Shown here in pieces: positions 23,905 to 33,568 of a stretch of DNA of 64,000 bases. The stretch is taken from positions 50,422 to 114,421 of the forward strand of contig DLHY01000166.1 of NCBI GenBank assembly GCA_002483445.1. Reading direction: 5' to 3'. Both the position numbers and the translations under genes were made by a program. Position 1 is the first letter of the stretch. Every line of letters starts with the position of its first letter. This DNA is from Blastocatellia bacterium UBA7656. GTDB taxonomy: Bacteria; Acidobacteriota; Blastocatellia; UBA7656. The notes beneath the pieces are model-generated. The model worked only from the letters and a program-made list of their open reading frames with translations. It was not told where the DNA came from and did no database searches.

Positions 23905-26900
23905 ATGGCTCAGGATATGGACAAGGCATTGACTCACAACGGCCTTGAGTTGGCGGACTCGTCGTGGCTCATCGATGAATTGAGCCGACTGGAGCGAGTG
24001 TCTGCGAAACTCGACGACAGCCGCGCGCTCGGCGACACGCTCGAAGGAATACTTCGCGCCATGGCCGAAGCCATCGGGTCGCGTATGAATACCCTGTGCC
24101 TGATCGATGAGACAACCGGTCAACTCGTCATCGCAGCATCTACACAGTTGCCTGCGGATTTTCTGAGCGCGATTTTTCCTCAGCCCATAGGCGATGAGTC
24201 TCCCTGCTGCGGCAGAGCCGCCGCCATCGGCGACCTGATCATCATCGAAGACATGCGGGAGGACCCTTCCTGGGAGCCTTTGCTCGAAGCGGGTGAGAAA
24301 GCCGCGCTTCGCGCTGCGTGGTCGATGCCGATCCTCGACGGCGAGGGTCGCGCGCTTGGCGCGTTCGCCTCTTACTACAACGAGCCACATCGCCCCGCCC
24401 GACAGGAAATCGATTTGGCGCGTGTCTATGCAAGGCACGCCGCGATTGCCATCGAGAACGCGCGGCTATATGACGAGTCCGAGCGCGACCGCTCCCGACT
24501 CCATTGCATACTCGATCAGATACCTTCAGGCATATTCATCGCCCGCGCGCCTGATGGCGAATTGCTGATGATGAATCGCGCAGGGATCGAGCTTGTGGGC
24601 CATATTCCCGAAGGCAGGACCCTCAAGGATTATTATGCAGGCAGCCATGTGCATAACCCTGATGGTTCGGAGGTCCCCGTCGATGAAAGGCCGCTTGCCA
24701 GCGCGCTTCGCGGCCAGCTTATACGCGACCGCGAATACTCTTACACCGGCCCTGACGGCGTGTTGCGCCATTTTTTAGTCAGCGCGGTTCCTCTGCGCTA
24801 CGAGGACGGAGAGATATTCGCCGGGATGTTGATCTTCAATGACAACACCGAGCGAAAGCAGGCTCAGGAAGCTCTGCTCGCGCTCGAAGAGAGATTCTTC
24901 CTGGCATTCAACTCAAGCCCTCAATCGATGGTCATTGCCACGCTCGAAGAAGGCCGCTACATCGAGGTCAACGAATCCTACCTGCGCATGACCGGGTTCG
25001 CGCGCGAGGAAGTGATAGGCCACCGGTCTATCGATCTCAATATCTGGGTCAATCCTGAAGAACGCGCTGAGGTCGTCGAGGTTCTCAAACGCGACGGGCG
25101 AGCGCGCAACGTGGAAATCAGGTTTCGCAAAAAATCGGGCGAAGAAATGATGATGCTGTTTTCAGCGGAGTTGATAACTCTCAACGGCGAGCGGTGCCTG
25201 CTGACCGCAACTACAGACATCACCGAGCGCAAGAAATCGGAAGAAGCCCTTCGCGCTTCCGAAGAGAGATTCGCCATAGCCTTCAACGCGACCCCCGATC
25301 CGATAACCATCTCGACGCTCGTCGAAGAGCGATATCTGGATGTCAACGAATCCTTCCTGCGCGTCACCGGATACGGGCGCGATGAGATCATAGGCCGCGC
25401 AGCCTCGGAGACGGGATTCTGGGTAAACTGGCAGGAGCGCGATATGGTCACTCAGGCGCTCAAAAAAAATCGAAGGGTTCGCAATCTGGAAATCAAATAT
25501 CGGGCGAAATCGGGCCGGGTGCGAACGGCTCTCATCTCGGCGCAGATAATCAACCTCGACGGGCGAGAGTGCGCGCTTGCCGTCTATAACGATATCACCG
25601 AGCGCGAGAAGGCCGCCAAAATTCAATCCGCGATTTATCGCATTTCCGAAGCGGCAAACTCCGCTGAAAATCTTCAGGCGCTCTTTCGCTCGATTCACGA
25701 AATAGTGGGCGAACTTCTCCCCGCGCAGAATTTTTACATCGCCCTCTATGACCCGATCTCCGAAGAGGTCAGCTTCCCTTATTTCGTCGACGAGCGCGAC
25801 CCTCCGCCTCCGCCCAGAAAGCTCGGCAAGGGGCTTACCGAGCATGTGATTCGCATGGGCAAGCCTGTTCAGGTCATGCCTGACGGCCTTCGAGACCTGA
25901 TAGATCAGGGCAAGGCCGATCTCATAGGCGCGCATTCTTCCGACTGGTTCGGAGTCCCGCTCAAAGCTCAGGGCAAAACCATCGGCGCGCTCGTGCTTCA
26001 GAGTTACAACGAAGACCTGCGCTTCGACGAGGAAGAAAAAAACATTCTGGTCTTCGTCTCCACACAGGTCGCGATGGCCATCGAGCGCAAACGCGCCGAA
26101 GAGCAACTGCACCAGAGAGTCGAGCAGCTTCAGACTATTTATTACCTCAGTGACGCCCTGAGTCGCGCCGAAGCCATAGAAGAAATCTATGAGGAATCGC
26201 TCAACGCATTCGAACGCGCGCTGAAAGTCAATCGCTCTGCTGTGCTGTTGTTCGACCCGGACGGCGTAATTCGCTTCAAGGCATGGCACGGGCTTTCGGA
26301 AGAGTACCGCGAGAAAGTCGAGGGGCATTCGCCGTGGCTGAAAGATGAAAAGAACGCTAATCCGATCTTCGTGCCTGATGTCGAAGAAGCGCCTGACCTT
26401 GCGGAACTCAGCGCGATCATCTGCGGCGAAGGCATAAGAGCTATGGGGTTCATTCCCCTCGTTTATCAGGCCAGATTGCTGGGCAAGTTCATGATCTACT
26501 ATGACGCGCCCCATCGCTTTACGGCTGAAGAGGCGCAGATCGCTCAGACCATAGCCAGTCATGTAGCTTTTGCAATCGAGCGCAAGAGATCGGAAGAAGC
26601 CCTTCGCGCTTCGGAAGAACGTTTCTCGAAAGCATTCAATCTCTCTCCCAACCCCATGGTGGTGCACAATCTCAGAGACGGGCGCATCGTCACAGCAAAC
26701 GACAGTTACCTGCGCGCAATCGGCTACCGTCGCGAAGAAGTTCTGGGCCGCACTTCCGAAGAACTGATGATGTGGCCCGATCGAGACCGCGAATCTTTTC
26801 TGCAACTCCTTCGCCAGCGCCGCGAGATCAAGGATTATGAAATCCAGTTTTTCACCCGCAGCCAGGAAGCGCGAAGGGGGCTGCTGTCGGCTGAGATCAT

Positions 26901-29274
26901 AGAGATTGGCGGCGAAAGGTTCGTGCTTCTGGGAGTCTATGACATCACCGAGCGAATCAAGGCCGAGTCGGATCTTCGCGCTTCGGAAGAGCGGTTCTCG
27001 AAAGCCTTTCACGCCAGCCCGAATCCGATGAGCATAAATCGCTTCTACGACGGAATATACCTTGATGTCAACGAAGCCGCGGTGAAAGCCAGCGGTTACT
27101 CGCGCGAAGAAATGATAGGCCATACGGCTGATGAGCTTGGCATCTGGGTCAATCGGCAGGAGCGCGATAAAATCCTGCGCCTTCTCAGAAGGCATCGCCT
27201 CGTCCGCGATATGGAAACCTGTTATGTGAGCAAATCGGGCGATGTGCGCGTCGTTTTGATCTCGGCTGAAATAATCGATCTCGACGGCGAGAAATGCCTG
27301 CTCTCGACTTCAAGCGATATCACTGAGCGCAAGCGCGCCGAAGAAGCCCTTCGCGCTTCGGAAGAGCGGTTCTCGAAAGCCTTCCATGCCAGTCCCGATT
27401 CGATGAGCATAGCGACGCTCGACGACGGGCGCTACATAGATGTGAACGAAGCTTTTCTGAGGCTGAACAAACTGACCCGCGAGGAAGCCATCGGCCATAC
27501 GGCAACTGAGCTTGGGCTGTGGGCGGAGCCTGAGGAGCGCGTCCGCCTCGTCAAGGAATTGCGCGAGCGCGGAAGGGTTCACGAATTGGAGATGGAAGCC
27601 CTCACCCGAAGTGGCGAGAAGCGAATACTGCTGCTGTCGGGAGAAGCGATAGAAATCAGCGGCGAGCAGTGCGCGCTCATCACCGGCAACGACATCACCG
27701 AGCGCAAACGCGCCGAACAGGAGCGTGATGAATGGCTGGCCCGCGAGCAGCGCGCCCGCGGAGAAGCCGAGCGCGAGCGCATCACTCTCAATGCGGCTAT
27801 CGAGCAGATGGGCGAAGGATTGATGATATTCGACGAATCGGCCAGAGTGGTGAGAGCCAACGATCATGCCCTTCACATATTCGGATTCACGCTCGAAGAA
27901 ATAACTTCGAATTCTCCTGGATCGCTGGCCGAAGGGAGGTTCAGCGACGAAGACGGGAACATCATCCCGGTCGAAGAGCTTCCAATTCAAATCGCTCTGC
28001 GCGAGACGCAAATCATCGAGCGCCGATTGTGGTACACCCGGCCCGACGGGCAAAAGGTTCTGCTCACACATACGGCTTCGCCGTTTTTCAACGAGCGCAA
28101 TCGACTGGCGGGCGCAATCGCGCTGGCCCGCGACATAACCGAACGCGAGCGCGAACACGAAAGAACTCAGCAGGCCGACAAGCTTCGCGCCCTCGGTCAG
28201 CTTGCATCGGGCGTAGCTCACAACTTCAACAACGCTCTTGCGGCCATACTCGGCTACACACAACTTTCTCTTCAGAAGGTCGAGAGCGCCGAGGTCGAAA
28301 AGAACCTCCAGATAATCGAGCGTTCGGCAAGAGACGCCGCCCGCATGGTCGAGCGCATACACAATTTTTCGCGCGGCGGCTCTCTGAGAGAAGATTTCAT
28401 ACCGCTGCCACTGATCGAGATCGTGCGTGATGCAATCGATATGACGCGCCCGCGATGGCGCGATGATGCTGAAGCTCTCGGCATCAAGTATGAGGTTAAT
28501 CTCGACTGGCAGGCTCAGGAAACGTTGCTCGTCAGCGGCGAGCCTTCGGAATTGCGCGAAGTCTTCATCAACATAATCCTCAACGCGCTCGACGCGATGA
28601 CCGCAGGCGGAGAGATTTCCATCATCGTTTCCCTCGATCAGTCAATCGCTTCCATCAGGATAGCTGACAACGGCAGCGGCATGACGGAAGAAGTCAAGCG
28701 GCGCATATTCGAACCGTTCTTCACCACGAAAGGAATGCTCGGCCTGGGGATGGGACTTAGCGAAAGCTACCGGATAGTGGAGCGGCACGGCGGGCGCATC
28801 GAGGTTGAAAGTCAGGCGGGACAAGGCACCACATTTACGGTCTCGCTGCCTGTGATTCAACCGCGCGCAGTCGAAGCGGTGATCGAAGAGGCGGATTCGC
28901 CCGCCCAATCTGCGCGCATTTTAGTCATCGACGACGAGGTGAATGTGCGCAGTGTGCTTGCGGAGATGCTGGCCCGACAGGGCCACGAGGTGATGGAAGC
29001 CTCAAGCTCGGAAGCAGGGCTTGTTATGATCGATGAACGGGATTTCGATGTGGTGTTTACGGACCTCGCCATGCCGAAAATCGATGGCATAGCGACGGCG
29101 ACTCGCATAAAAGCTCGACATCCAATGATGAAGGTGGTGTTGATGAGCGGCTACGGAGCCGACAAAATCCAGGAACTCGTCGGAGACAGCCTGATCATCG
29201 ATGCAGCGATAACGAAACCATTCCGTCTGGCCGCAATTCAAAAAGTCATGAACCGGGTGATGCGCAAAACCTGA
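23905..29274 (+). CDS. Multi-PAS/GAF hybrid histidine kinase with receiver domain
   Basis: 1789 residues, no membrane helix, so a cytoplasmic sensor. Order: GAF (about 30-185), PAS (205-320), PAS (330-450), PAS (450-570), GAF (572-735), GAF (745-895), three PAS repeats (902-1022, 1026-1145, 1150-1270), PAS (1295-1415), HisKA (1425-1490; ASGVAHNFNNALAAILGY, phospho-His about 1438), HATPase_c (1535-1650; NIILNALDAM, IADNGSGM, LGLGMGLSESY) and a receiver (1670-1785; VVFTDLAMP, D1720). The PAS borders share near-identical DNA (ALRASEERFSKAFHASP), a sign of internal duplication. The AHNFNN H-box and the fused receiver are typical of phosphorelay hybrids. The start has no clear ribosome site. No output partner lies nearby. 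Confidence 0.93.
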   Translation: MAQDMDKALTHNGLELADSSWLIDELSRLERVSAKLDDSRALGDTLEGILRAMAEAIGSRMNTLCLIDETTGQLVIAASTQLPADFLSAIFPQPIGDESPCCGRAAAIGDLIIIEDMREDPSWEPLLEAGEKAALRAAWSMPILDGEGRALGAFASYYNEPHRPARQEIDLARVYARHAAIAIENARLYDESERDRSRLHCILDQIPSGIFIARAPDGELLMMNRAGIELVGHIPEGRTLKDYYAGSHVHNPDGSEVPVDERPLASALRGQLIRDREYSYTGPDGVLRHFLVSAVPLRYEDGEIFAGMLIFNDNTERKQAQEALLALEERFFLAFNSSPQSMVIATLEEGRYIEVNESYLRMTGFAREEVIGHRSIDLNIWVNPEERAEVVEVLKRDGRARNVEIRFRKKSGEEMMMLFSAELITLNGERCLLTATTDITERKKSEEALRASEERFAIAFNATPDPITISTLVEERYLDVNESFLRVTGYGRDEIIGRAASETGFWVNWQERDMVTQALKKNRRVRNLEIKYRAKSGRVRTALISAQIINLDGRECALAVYNDITEREKAAKIQSAIYRISEAANSAENLQALFRSIHEIVGELLPAQNFYIALYDPISEEVSFPYFVDERDPPPPPRKLGKGLTEHVIRMGKPVQVMPDGLRDLIDQGKADLIGAHSSDWFGVPLKAQGKTIGALVLQSYNEDLRFDEEEKNILVFVSTQVAMAIERKRAEEQLHQRVEQLQTIYYLSDALSRAEAIEEIYEESLNAFERALKVNRSAVLLFDPDGVIRFKAWHGLSEEYREKVEGHSPWLKDEKNANPIFVPDVEEAPDLAELSAIICGEGIRAMGFIPLVYQARLLGKFMIYYDAPHRFTAEEAQIAQTIASHVAFAIERKRSEEALRASEERFSKAFNLSPNPMVVHNLRDGRIVTANDSYLRAIGYRREEVLGRTSEELMMWPDRDRESFLQLLRQRREIKDYEIQFFTRSQEARRGLLSAEIIEIGGERFVLLGVYDITERIKAESDLRASEERFSKAFHASPNPMSINRFYDGIYLDVNEAAVKASGYSREEMIGHTADELGIWVNRQERDKILRLLRRHRLVRDMETCYVSKSGDVRVVLISAEIIDLDGEKCLLSTSSDITERKRAEEALRASEERFSKAFHASPDSMSIATLDDGRYIDVNEAFLRLNKLTREEAIGHTATELGLWAEPEERVRLVKELRERGRVHELEMEALTRSGEKRILLLSGEAIEISGEQCALITGNDITERKRAEQERDEWLAREQRARGEAERERITLNAAIEQMGEGLMIFDESARVVRANDHALHIFGFTLEEITSNSPGSLAEGRFSDEDGNIIPVEELPIQIALRETQIIERRLWYTRPDGQKVLLTHTASPFFNERNRLAGAIALARDITEREREHERTQQADKLRALGQLASGVAHNFNNALAAILGYTQLSLQKVESAEVEKNLQIIERSARDAARMVERIHNFSRGGSLREDFIPLPLIEIVRDAIDMTRPRWRDDAEALGIKYEVNLDWQAQETLLVSGEPSELREVFINIILNALDAMTAGGEISIIVSLDQSIASIRIADNGSGMTEEVKRRIFEPFFTTKGMLGLGMGLSESYRIVERHGGRIEVESQAGQGTTFTVSLPVIQPRAVEAVIEEADSPAQSARILVIDDEVNVRSVLAEMLARQGHEVMEASSSEAGLVMIDERDFDVVFTDLAMPKIDGIATATRIKARHPMMKVVLMSGYGADKIQELVGDSLIIDAAITKPFRLAAIQKVMNRVMRKT

Positions 29275-29309
29275 AGCGTCTTTCGCCCGTTGCAAACATC
29301 GCCGAACCT

Positions 29310-30365
29310 TCACGCTTCACGCATCACACTTTCAATCTCAACAGGCATCGGTGACCTGAACTCCAGCCACTCGCCTGTCGCCGGGTGATGAAAAGCCAGC
29401 CTGCAGGCGTGCAGGCACAACCTGACGCAGGGGACAGAGGACAGGGAACAGGGAACAGAGGCGGTTTGTGTTCGATCATACCCGCGCCCGCCAGTTGTTT
29501 CATCGCCCGTTTTTTCCTCAACTGCGCATATCTCACCCTGTCCCCTGTCCCCTGTCCCCTGTCCCCTGCCATAAAGTTCGTCGCCTAGAATCGGATGTCC
29601 GATGTATGCCGAGTGGATGCGCAACTGATTGGTGCGGCCCGTGACCGGCTCCATCTCGACGAGCGTAAGCGCAGGCTTTCTTTCTCGAACGAGGAATCGT
29701 GTTTCGGCCTCTCTCCCGTTTTCCATCACTCCCCAGCGAGGTCGCCTCTCCGCATCGCGGCCTATGGGAGCGATGATCGATCCTCTATCTTCGCTCATCT
29801 CTCCGCGCACTATTGCGAGGTATCGTTTTTCAACCATGCGTCGCTGAAAATGGCGCGAGAGGGTCTGCAAAGCGCGGGCGGTTTTTGCCACGACCATCAG
29901 CCCCGATGTCGCGCGGTCGAGACGATGAGTGATTCCGGGCCGGATGAGCGAATGCTCCTCGCCGTGAGCCGGGGCTTCGATGGAAGAGTCGAAAAAATCT
30001 TTATTGAAATGATAAGTGAGCGCGTTTGCCAGTGTGCCGGTCTTCACTCCGAGGGTCGGATGAACTAGCAAGCCTGAAGGCTTGACCACGACGATCAGGT
30101 GTTGGTCTTCGTGGAGAATTTCCAACGGAATCGGAGAAGGACTCATCGCGGTAGGGCCGAGGTCTTCGACTGTTATTTCTATCAGGTCTCCCGCTGCGGT
30201 GCGCCAGCCGCTTTGCGCCACTGTGCGGTTTACAAGACACGCGCCCCCCGCGACCAGTCGGGCTATTCGCATACGAGTAAGCACACCGAAGCGCGAGGCG
30301 AGGAATTCATCTATCCGCTGTCCCGCCGTCTCCTGGGTTATGAGAAACCGGAATGAGTGATTCAT
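29310..30365 (-). CDS. RluA/RluD-family pseudouridine synthase with in-frame repeat insertion
   Basis: 351 residues. It converts uridine to pseudouridine, in rRNA for the RluD group. The N-terminal S4 domain is at about 1-70 (GQRIDEFLASRFGVLTR), and the catalytic domain has HRLDRATSGL (Asp150), VEKRYLAIVRG and TGRTNQLRIH. After HPILGDELYG the protein should pass directly to RLCLHACRLAFHHPATGEW. Instead about 48 residues (266-313; GQGTGDRGQGE..., ASVPCSLSSVPC) are encoded by a heptamer-repeat hairpin. The frame is kept, so the enzyme may still work. The insertion is in a surface loop of the family. Confidence 0.92.
   Translation of the reverse strand: MNHSFRFLITQETAGQRIDEFLASRFGVLTRMRIARLVAGGACLVNRTVAQSGWRTAAGDLIEITVEDLGPTAMSPSPIPLEILHEDQHLIVVVKPSGLLVHPTLGVKTGTLANALTYHFNKDFFDSSIEAPAHGEEHSLIRPGITHRLDRATSGLMVVAKTARALQTLSRHFQRRMVEKRYLAIVRGEMSEDRGSIIAPIGRDAERRPRWGVMENGREAETRFLVRERKPALTLVEMEPVTGRTNQLRIHSAYIGHPILGDELYGRGQGTGDRGQGEICAVEEKTGDETTGGRGYDRTQTASVPCSLSSVPCVRLCLHACRLAFHHPATGEWLEFRSPMPVEIESVMREA
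29428..29570. repeat. Heptamer repeat hairpin (ACAGGGG family) inside the pseudouridine synthase gene
   Basis: The left arm has GGGACAG, AGGACAG, GGAACAG, GGAACAG; the right arm has four CTGTCCC units. The arms can pair over about 35 bases. The element lies wholly within the coding sequence and leaves the frame open. Confidence 0.8.
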
Positions 30366-30372
30366 TTTTTGA

Positions 30373-30407
30373 AAGTGACAGGTGATGGGTGACAGGAAAG
30401 GGCTGAT
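30373..30407. repeat. Degenerate GTGACAG repeat
   Basis: GTGACAG, GTGATGG, GTGACAG occur in tandem just upstream of the pseudouridine synthase start. It is a short member of the same heptamer class. Confidence 0.4.
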
Positions 30408-30469
30408 CCCTTCTCCTCCGAAAAAATCTATAGAGTCCAGAGAGTCTTGAGAGTCCGAACCCTCGATTG

Positions 30470-30577
30470 TTTTTCATACTTTCCGCGCGTCGTCTCTGAC
30501 GAAAGGGATGACTCCTGAGAAAACGTACAGCGGGCTGCCAGCCTGCTGTATTTCAAATTTTCATACTTTCCGCGCGT
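30470..30577. repeat. Direct repeat TTTTCATACTTTCCGCGCGT with CTG(S)CAG palindrome
   Basis: The 20-base sequence occurs twice (about 30471-30490 and 30557-30576). Between the copies lies a 21-base palindrome (30528-30548; arms CAGCGGGCTG and CAGCCTGCTG). A related CGCGCGGAAAGTA plus palindrome arrangement occurs at 52971-53020. Confidence 0.6.
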
Positions 30578-30639
30578 GAACAGGCTGGCCGACGGTTCTA
30601 CCAGGCGACTCCACACTCATCACCGATCACTTTCAGATT

Positions 30640-32742
30640 CTACTCGTTGCGGGTGAATAGAAACAGGCGAATGCTCTTGTCGAGATTGACGACTCGTATA
30701 AACGAGGTCGAGCCGACCGGCAAGGCTTCCGATATGCTTCGCCCGTCACTCAACTTGCCCTTCTGCAAAACCTGCCTGCCGTCTTTTTTGAACTTGGCCT
30801 CTTTTTTGAATGTCAGGCACGCTGCCGACCCTGGGGCGATGACTTCGACGTGATCGACGAATTTCATGCCGCTGCCGTTGATCTTCATCGCGCCTCCGAC
30901 TCTCACAGAAGTTATGACGGGTACGGTGGCGATGTTTTCAGTAAGGTCTGGCAGGGTCACTATCAGAACAGAATTATCCGGCTCTCCGACTGCGACATAA
31001 GCCGTCGCTTTGCCGCCTACTCGCGCGCAGGCCACATCGCGGGTATTGGCGGCGTAAGGAACGAGCGAAGGCACCATAGCCGCCGAAATGTGCGGCGAGG
31101 AAATGACCTGATCTATTCGGGAATCGATTGCGCCGATTATCCCCAGTCCATCGTTCGTGAACACGAGCGCAGGCCCCGATGCGAAAGAGGCGATTCCGAA
31201 AGGCCCGCCTCCGCCATCGGGGCTGCCTGCGGGCGTGCCTCGCGTGGCGTCATCTCTGATCTCGCGGGCGAACTCATCGCGACAGGTGTCTATCTCGATG
31301 ATGTGATCGGAAGCTGTAACGGGCGGCGGCGGATGAACTATCGTGTTCGGATCGCGCATCGTCACATACAGGTTTCCGTTGAGAGGCGAAAGCGCCGCGC
31401 GCCACGGCGCAGGCAGTCGCTCCGGGTGAGATTGAGGCGCGATCTCTGAGGCGGAGAGGTTGCCGATAATTTTTATCACCTGATCTGTGCGGGTATTGAT
31501 GATCGAAATGGAGCTTTCGCCGAAGTTGGTGACGTAGAGTTTTCCGCCGTCTATCGAGAGCGCGCAACTCGACGGATTGACTCCCACGGGTATGCTGCGC
31601 AATCGCTCATTGGTCGCCGTGTTGATTACATCGACTGTGTTTGCCCCCCCGCACGGCACATAGAGTTTCGATCCGTCCGCAAGTATCGCCGGAAATCCCG
31701 GCCCTTTGTTTACGTTGATCTGAGCCGTTTGAGCGAAAGAGCCGTCAGCTTGTTTCACAAGCACAGCGACGCGACCCGGCCCGACGGCTGAGTAATCGAC
31801 TGGCATTTCTCTGGTCGGGACCGTGTTCGATCCGAACAGAGTCACATAAGCGCGAGCGCCGTCGGGTCGTATGGCGACGCCGAACGGGCCATCGGGCGTC
31901 CCTGCGGGGCCATCGCCCACCGCGAGATTGCGAAAAGACTCATCCCCGGTTTTTATTATCGTCACGTTGTCCGAAGCAAAGTTTGCGACTATCGCTTCGG
32001 TAGCGGCGTTGTTGACCGCCACAGACCACGGCTCGACCGCCTGCGAATCGTGAAGGGTGGTTTTTATCGCCATAGCATCTGCGGGGTCGGACTCTATTGT
32101 GGCGCGGATGAGGAAGCTGCCCGGATCGCAGATGCCCGGAGCCATTCCCTCTCGAACCGTTCGCCACGTTGCGCCCGCATCGAGCGTGAAATAAGACTCC
32201 GATCCTGTCGGATTGGATTTTCCTGCCGCGTCGAACAGCGCGGGAAAGTCCGCCACGCCTGTGAGGTCAATCGCGCCGATGACGAAGCTCCCGGATGCGA
32301 GCTTCAGCGGCGAGACCAGATTGAAAGTCATAAACGTATCGCCGCCTCGAACGCGACCCGTGAACGCGGCAACAGGTTGCTGACCATTTGAAGGCCCGTC
32401 GTTCTCCGCATCGACGAAAACAACTATGCGAAATGTTAGATCAGGTTCTATGAGTTGGTTTGCGCGATTGAATCCTATGGTGATCGAACGCAGAGTCGCG
32501 GGATAGGTTGCCGGGGTGAGCTTGTTGACCCAGCCGAATCCTGCAACGACAGGGTTGCCCGCGCCGAGAGCGCACCGGGCCACGCCGTCATCTATGGAAA
32601 GTTCCGTGAGCGTTCCTGCCGGTTCGATGGTCTGCGCCGTGGCTGTCGAAAGCGGGCGCCGGGGAGCGAGCGATGCGGCGAGAATGAGGGCGATGATTAT
32701 AGCAAGCGCGAATAAGCGCGCCTGAGCAAAAGTCGATTTCAT
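30640..32742 (-). CDS. Secreted YVTN beta-propeller protein with C-terminal IPT/TIG-like domain
   Basis: 700 residues with a signal peptide (about 1-36; ALAIIIALILAASLAPRR). Residues 45-220 form a beta domain of unknown type (TYPATLRSITIGFNRANQL, FRIVVFVDAENDG). Residues about 225-600 hold YVTN/40-residue repeats (EAIVANFASDNVTIIKTGDE, KLYVTNFGESSISIINTRTD). The C-terminal part (VPVITSVRVGGAMKINGSGM) is IPT/TIG-like. It is a surface or secreted protein with a possible binding role. It is monocistronic. Confidence 0.85.
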   Translation of the reverse strand: MKSTFAQARLFALAIIIALILAASLAPRRPLSTATAQTIEPAGTLTELSIDDGVARCALGAGNPVVAGFGWVNKLTPATYPATLRSITIGFNRANQLIEPDLTFRIVVFVDAENDGPSNGQQPVAAFTGRVRGGDTFMTFNLVSPLKLASGSFVIGAIDLTGVADFPALFDAAGKSNPTGSESYFTLDAGATWRTVREGMAPGICDPGSFLIRATIESDPADAMAIKTTLHDSQAVEPWSVAVNNAATEAIVANFASDNVTIIKTGDESFRNLAVGDGPAGTPDGPFGVAIRPDGARAYVTLFGSNTVPTREMPVDYSAVGPGRVAVLVKQADGSFAQTAQINVNKGPGFPAILADGSKLYVPCGGANTVDVINTATNERLRSIPVGVNPSSCALSIDGGKLYVTNFGESSISIINTRTDQVIKIIGNLSASEIAPQSHPERLPAPWRAALSPLNGNLYVTMRDPNTIVHPPPPVTASDHIIEIDTCRDEFAREIRDDATRGTPAGSPDGGGGPFGIASFASGPALVFTNDGLGIIGAIDSRIDQVISSPHISAAMVPSLVPYAANTRDVACARVGGKATAYVAVGEPDNSVLIVTLPDLTENIATVPVITSVRVGGAMKINGSGMKFVDHVEVIAPGSAACLTFKKEAKFKKDGRQVLQKGKLSDGRSISEALPVGSTSFIRVVNLDKSIRLFLFTRNE

Positions 32743-33109
32743 AACGTCACCTGCAAGGAGTCAAAACTCCTGTTTCAACGGGAGAGGTTAAAATATCTTT
32801 CGGGCCGCAGCGATTTGAGATGAATTTTCAAAGCACACCTTATGCCAGTTCGCCGCACTGCTCACTCTCGCTCTCTTTTGAATGATAAGCACCAGCGCCT
32901 CTGCGTCTTTGCGGGTTGAGGCGTGAAGCAAGCTGAAACTTTTTCGGTAAATCTGGCTACCGATTTGCCAGTCGCGATGGAAACAAAGTATCGGGAGTGG
33001 AAATTCAGTGGTCAGCCGTCGCGTCATTGACGATCAGGTGCGCTTCTTCGCCGCCCGAAGGATCACAACCTGAAGAGCGCGTGGGAACGAATGAGAGGCG
33101 CGGAAATGG
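32743..33109. other. Gene-free stretch
   Basis: No convincing gene is seen on either strand. Next to the propeller gene there is a small GGAGT/ACTCC hairpin (32758-32773). The sequence CCTCTGCGTCTTTGCGGG, similar to a widespread intergenic repeat, occurs at about 32898. The right part adjoins the hsdR remnant. Confidence 0.5.
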
Positions 33110-33480
33110 TCAGGATACCCAAGCCTCAGATAATGTCTCAGCCTGTTGCAACACAAGCTCTACAGCCCGCTTTTCCATATCGGGCGGATATTTGTGCTTG
33201 CGTAGAATGCGCTTCACCAGCAAGCGTAGCCGCGCCCTTACCGTTTCTCTAACAAACCAGTCAACCGAAATGTTTCTTCGCAGGCTCTCCGTGAGTTCGA
33301 CAGCAATCCTTCTTAGCGTCTCGTCTCCGAGTTCGCGGACTGCGGATTCGTTGGTTTCCAGCGCGGCATAAAATGAAAGCTCTTCATCCCTCAGCCTCAG
33401 ATCATCGCCCCGGCGCGCAGCCTCGTTGAATCGCTTGGCCATTTCCGCTTCGCTCATATCGCGCCGCTTTTCTATCGAAC
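33110..33480 (-). pseudogene. C-terminal fragment of type I restriction enzyme HsdR
   Basis: About 120 residues match the HsdR C-terminal helical domain (DUF3387 type): SIEKRRDMSEAEMAKRFNEA, RLRDEELSFYAALETNESAV, VRARLRLLVKRILRKHKYPP. The frame opens directly at the edge of the REP element at 33480, where the helicase and nuclease parts should continue. The rest of hsdR is gone, so it is not functional. An ATG at 33457 could give a 115-residue product. Confidence 0.75.
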
Positions 33481-33494
33481 TATTGAAATACGGC

Positions 33495-33564
33495 GTTCAG
33501 AGTACCGACTTTAGTCGGAGGGCGTAAAAATTCAAGCTTTCCGGCTAAAGCCGGTACTCTGAAC
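33495..33564. repeat. 70-bp REP element, copy 1
   Basis: The outer arms GTTCAGAGTACCG and CGGTACTCTGAAC enclose two small hairpins (CCGACTTTAGTCGG and CCGGCTAAAGCCGG). It is preceded by TTGAAATACGG, like copy 2. It lies next to the transposase that probably mobilises it. Confidence 0.85.
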
Positions 33565-33568
33565 ACCG

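Noticed and set aside
25162..27195. 677-codon minus-strand frame
   Set aside because: It lies wholly antisense to the PAS/GAF kinase, has no family likeness, and comes from the high-GC codon pattern and internal repeats of that gene.
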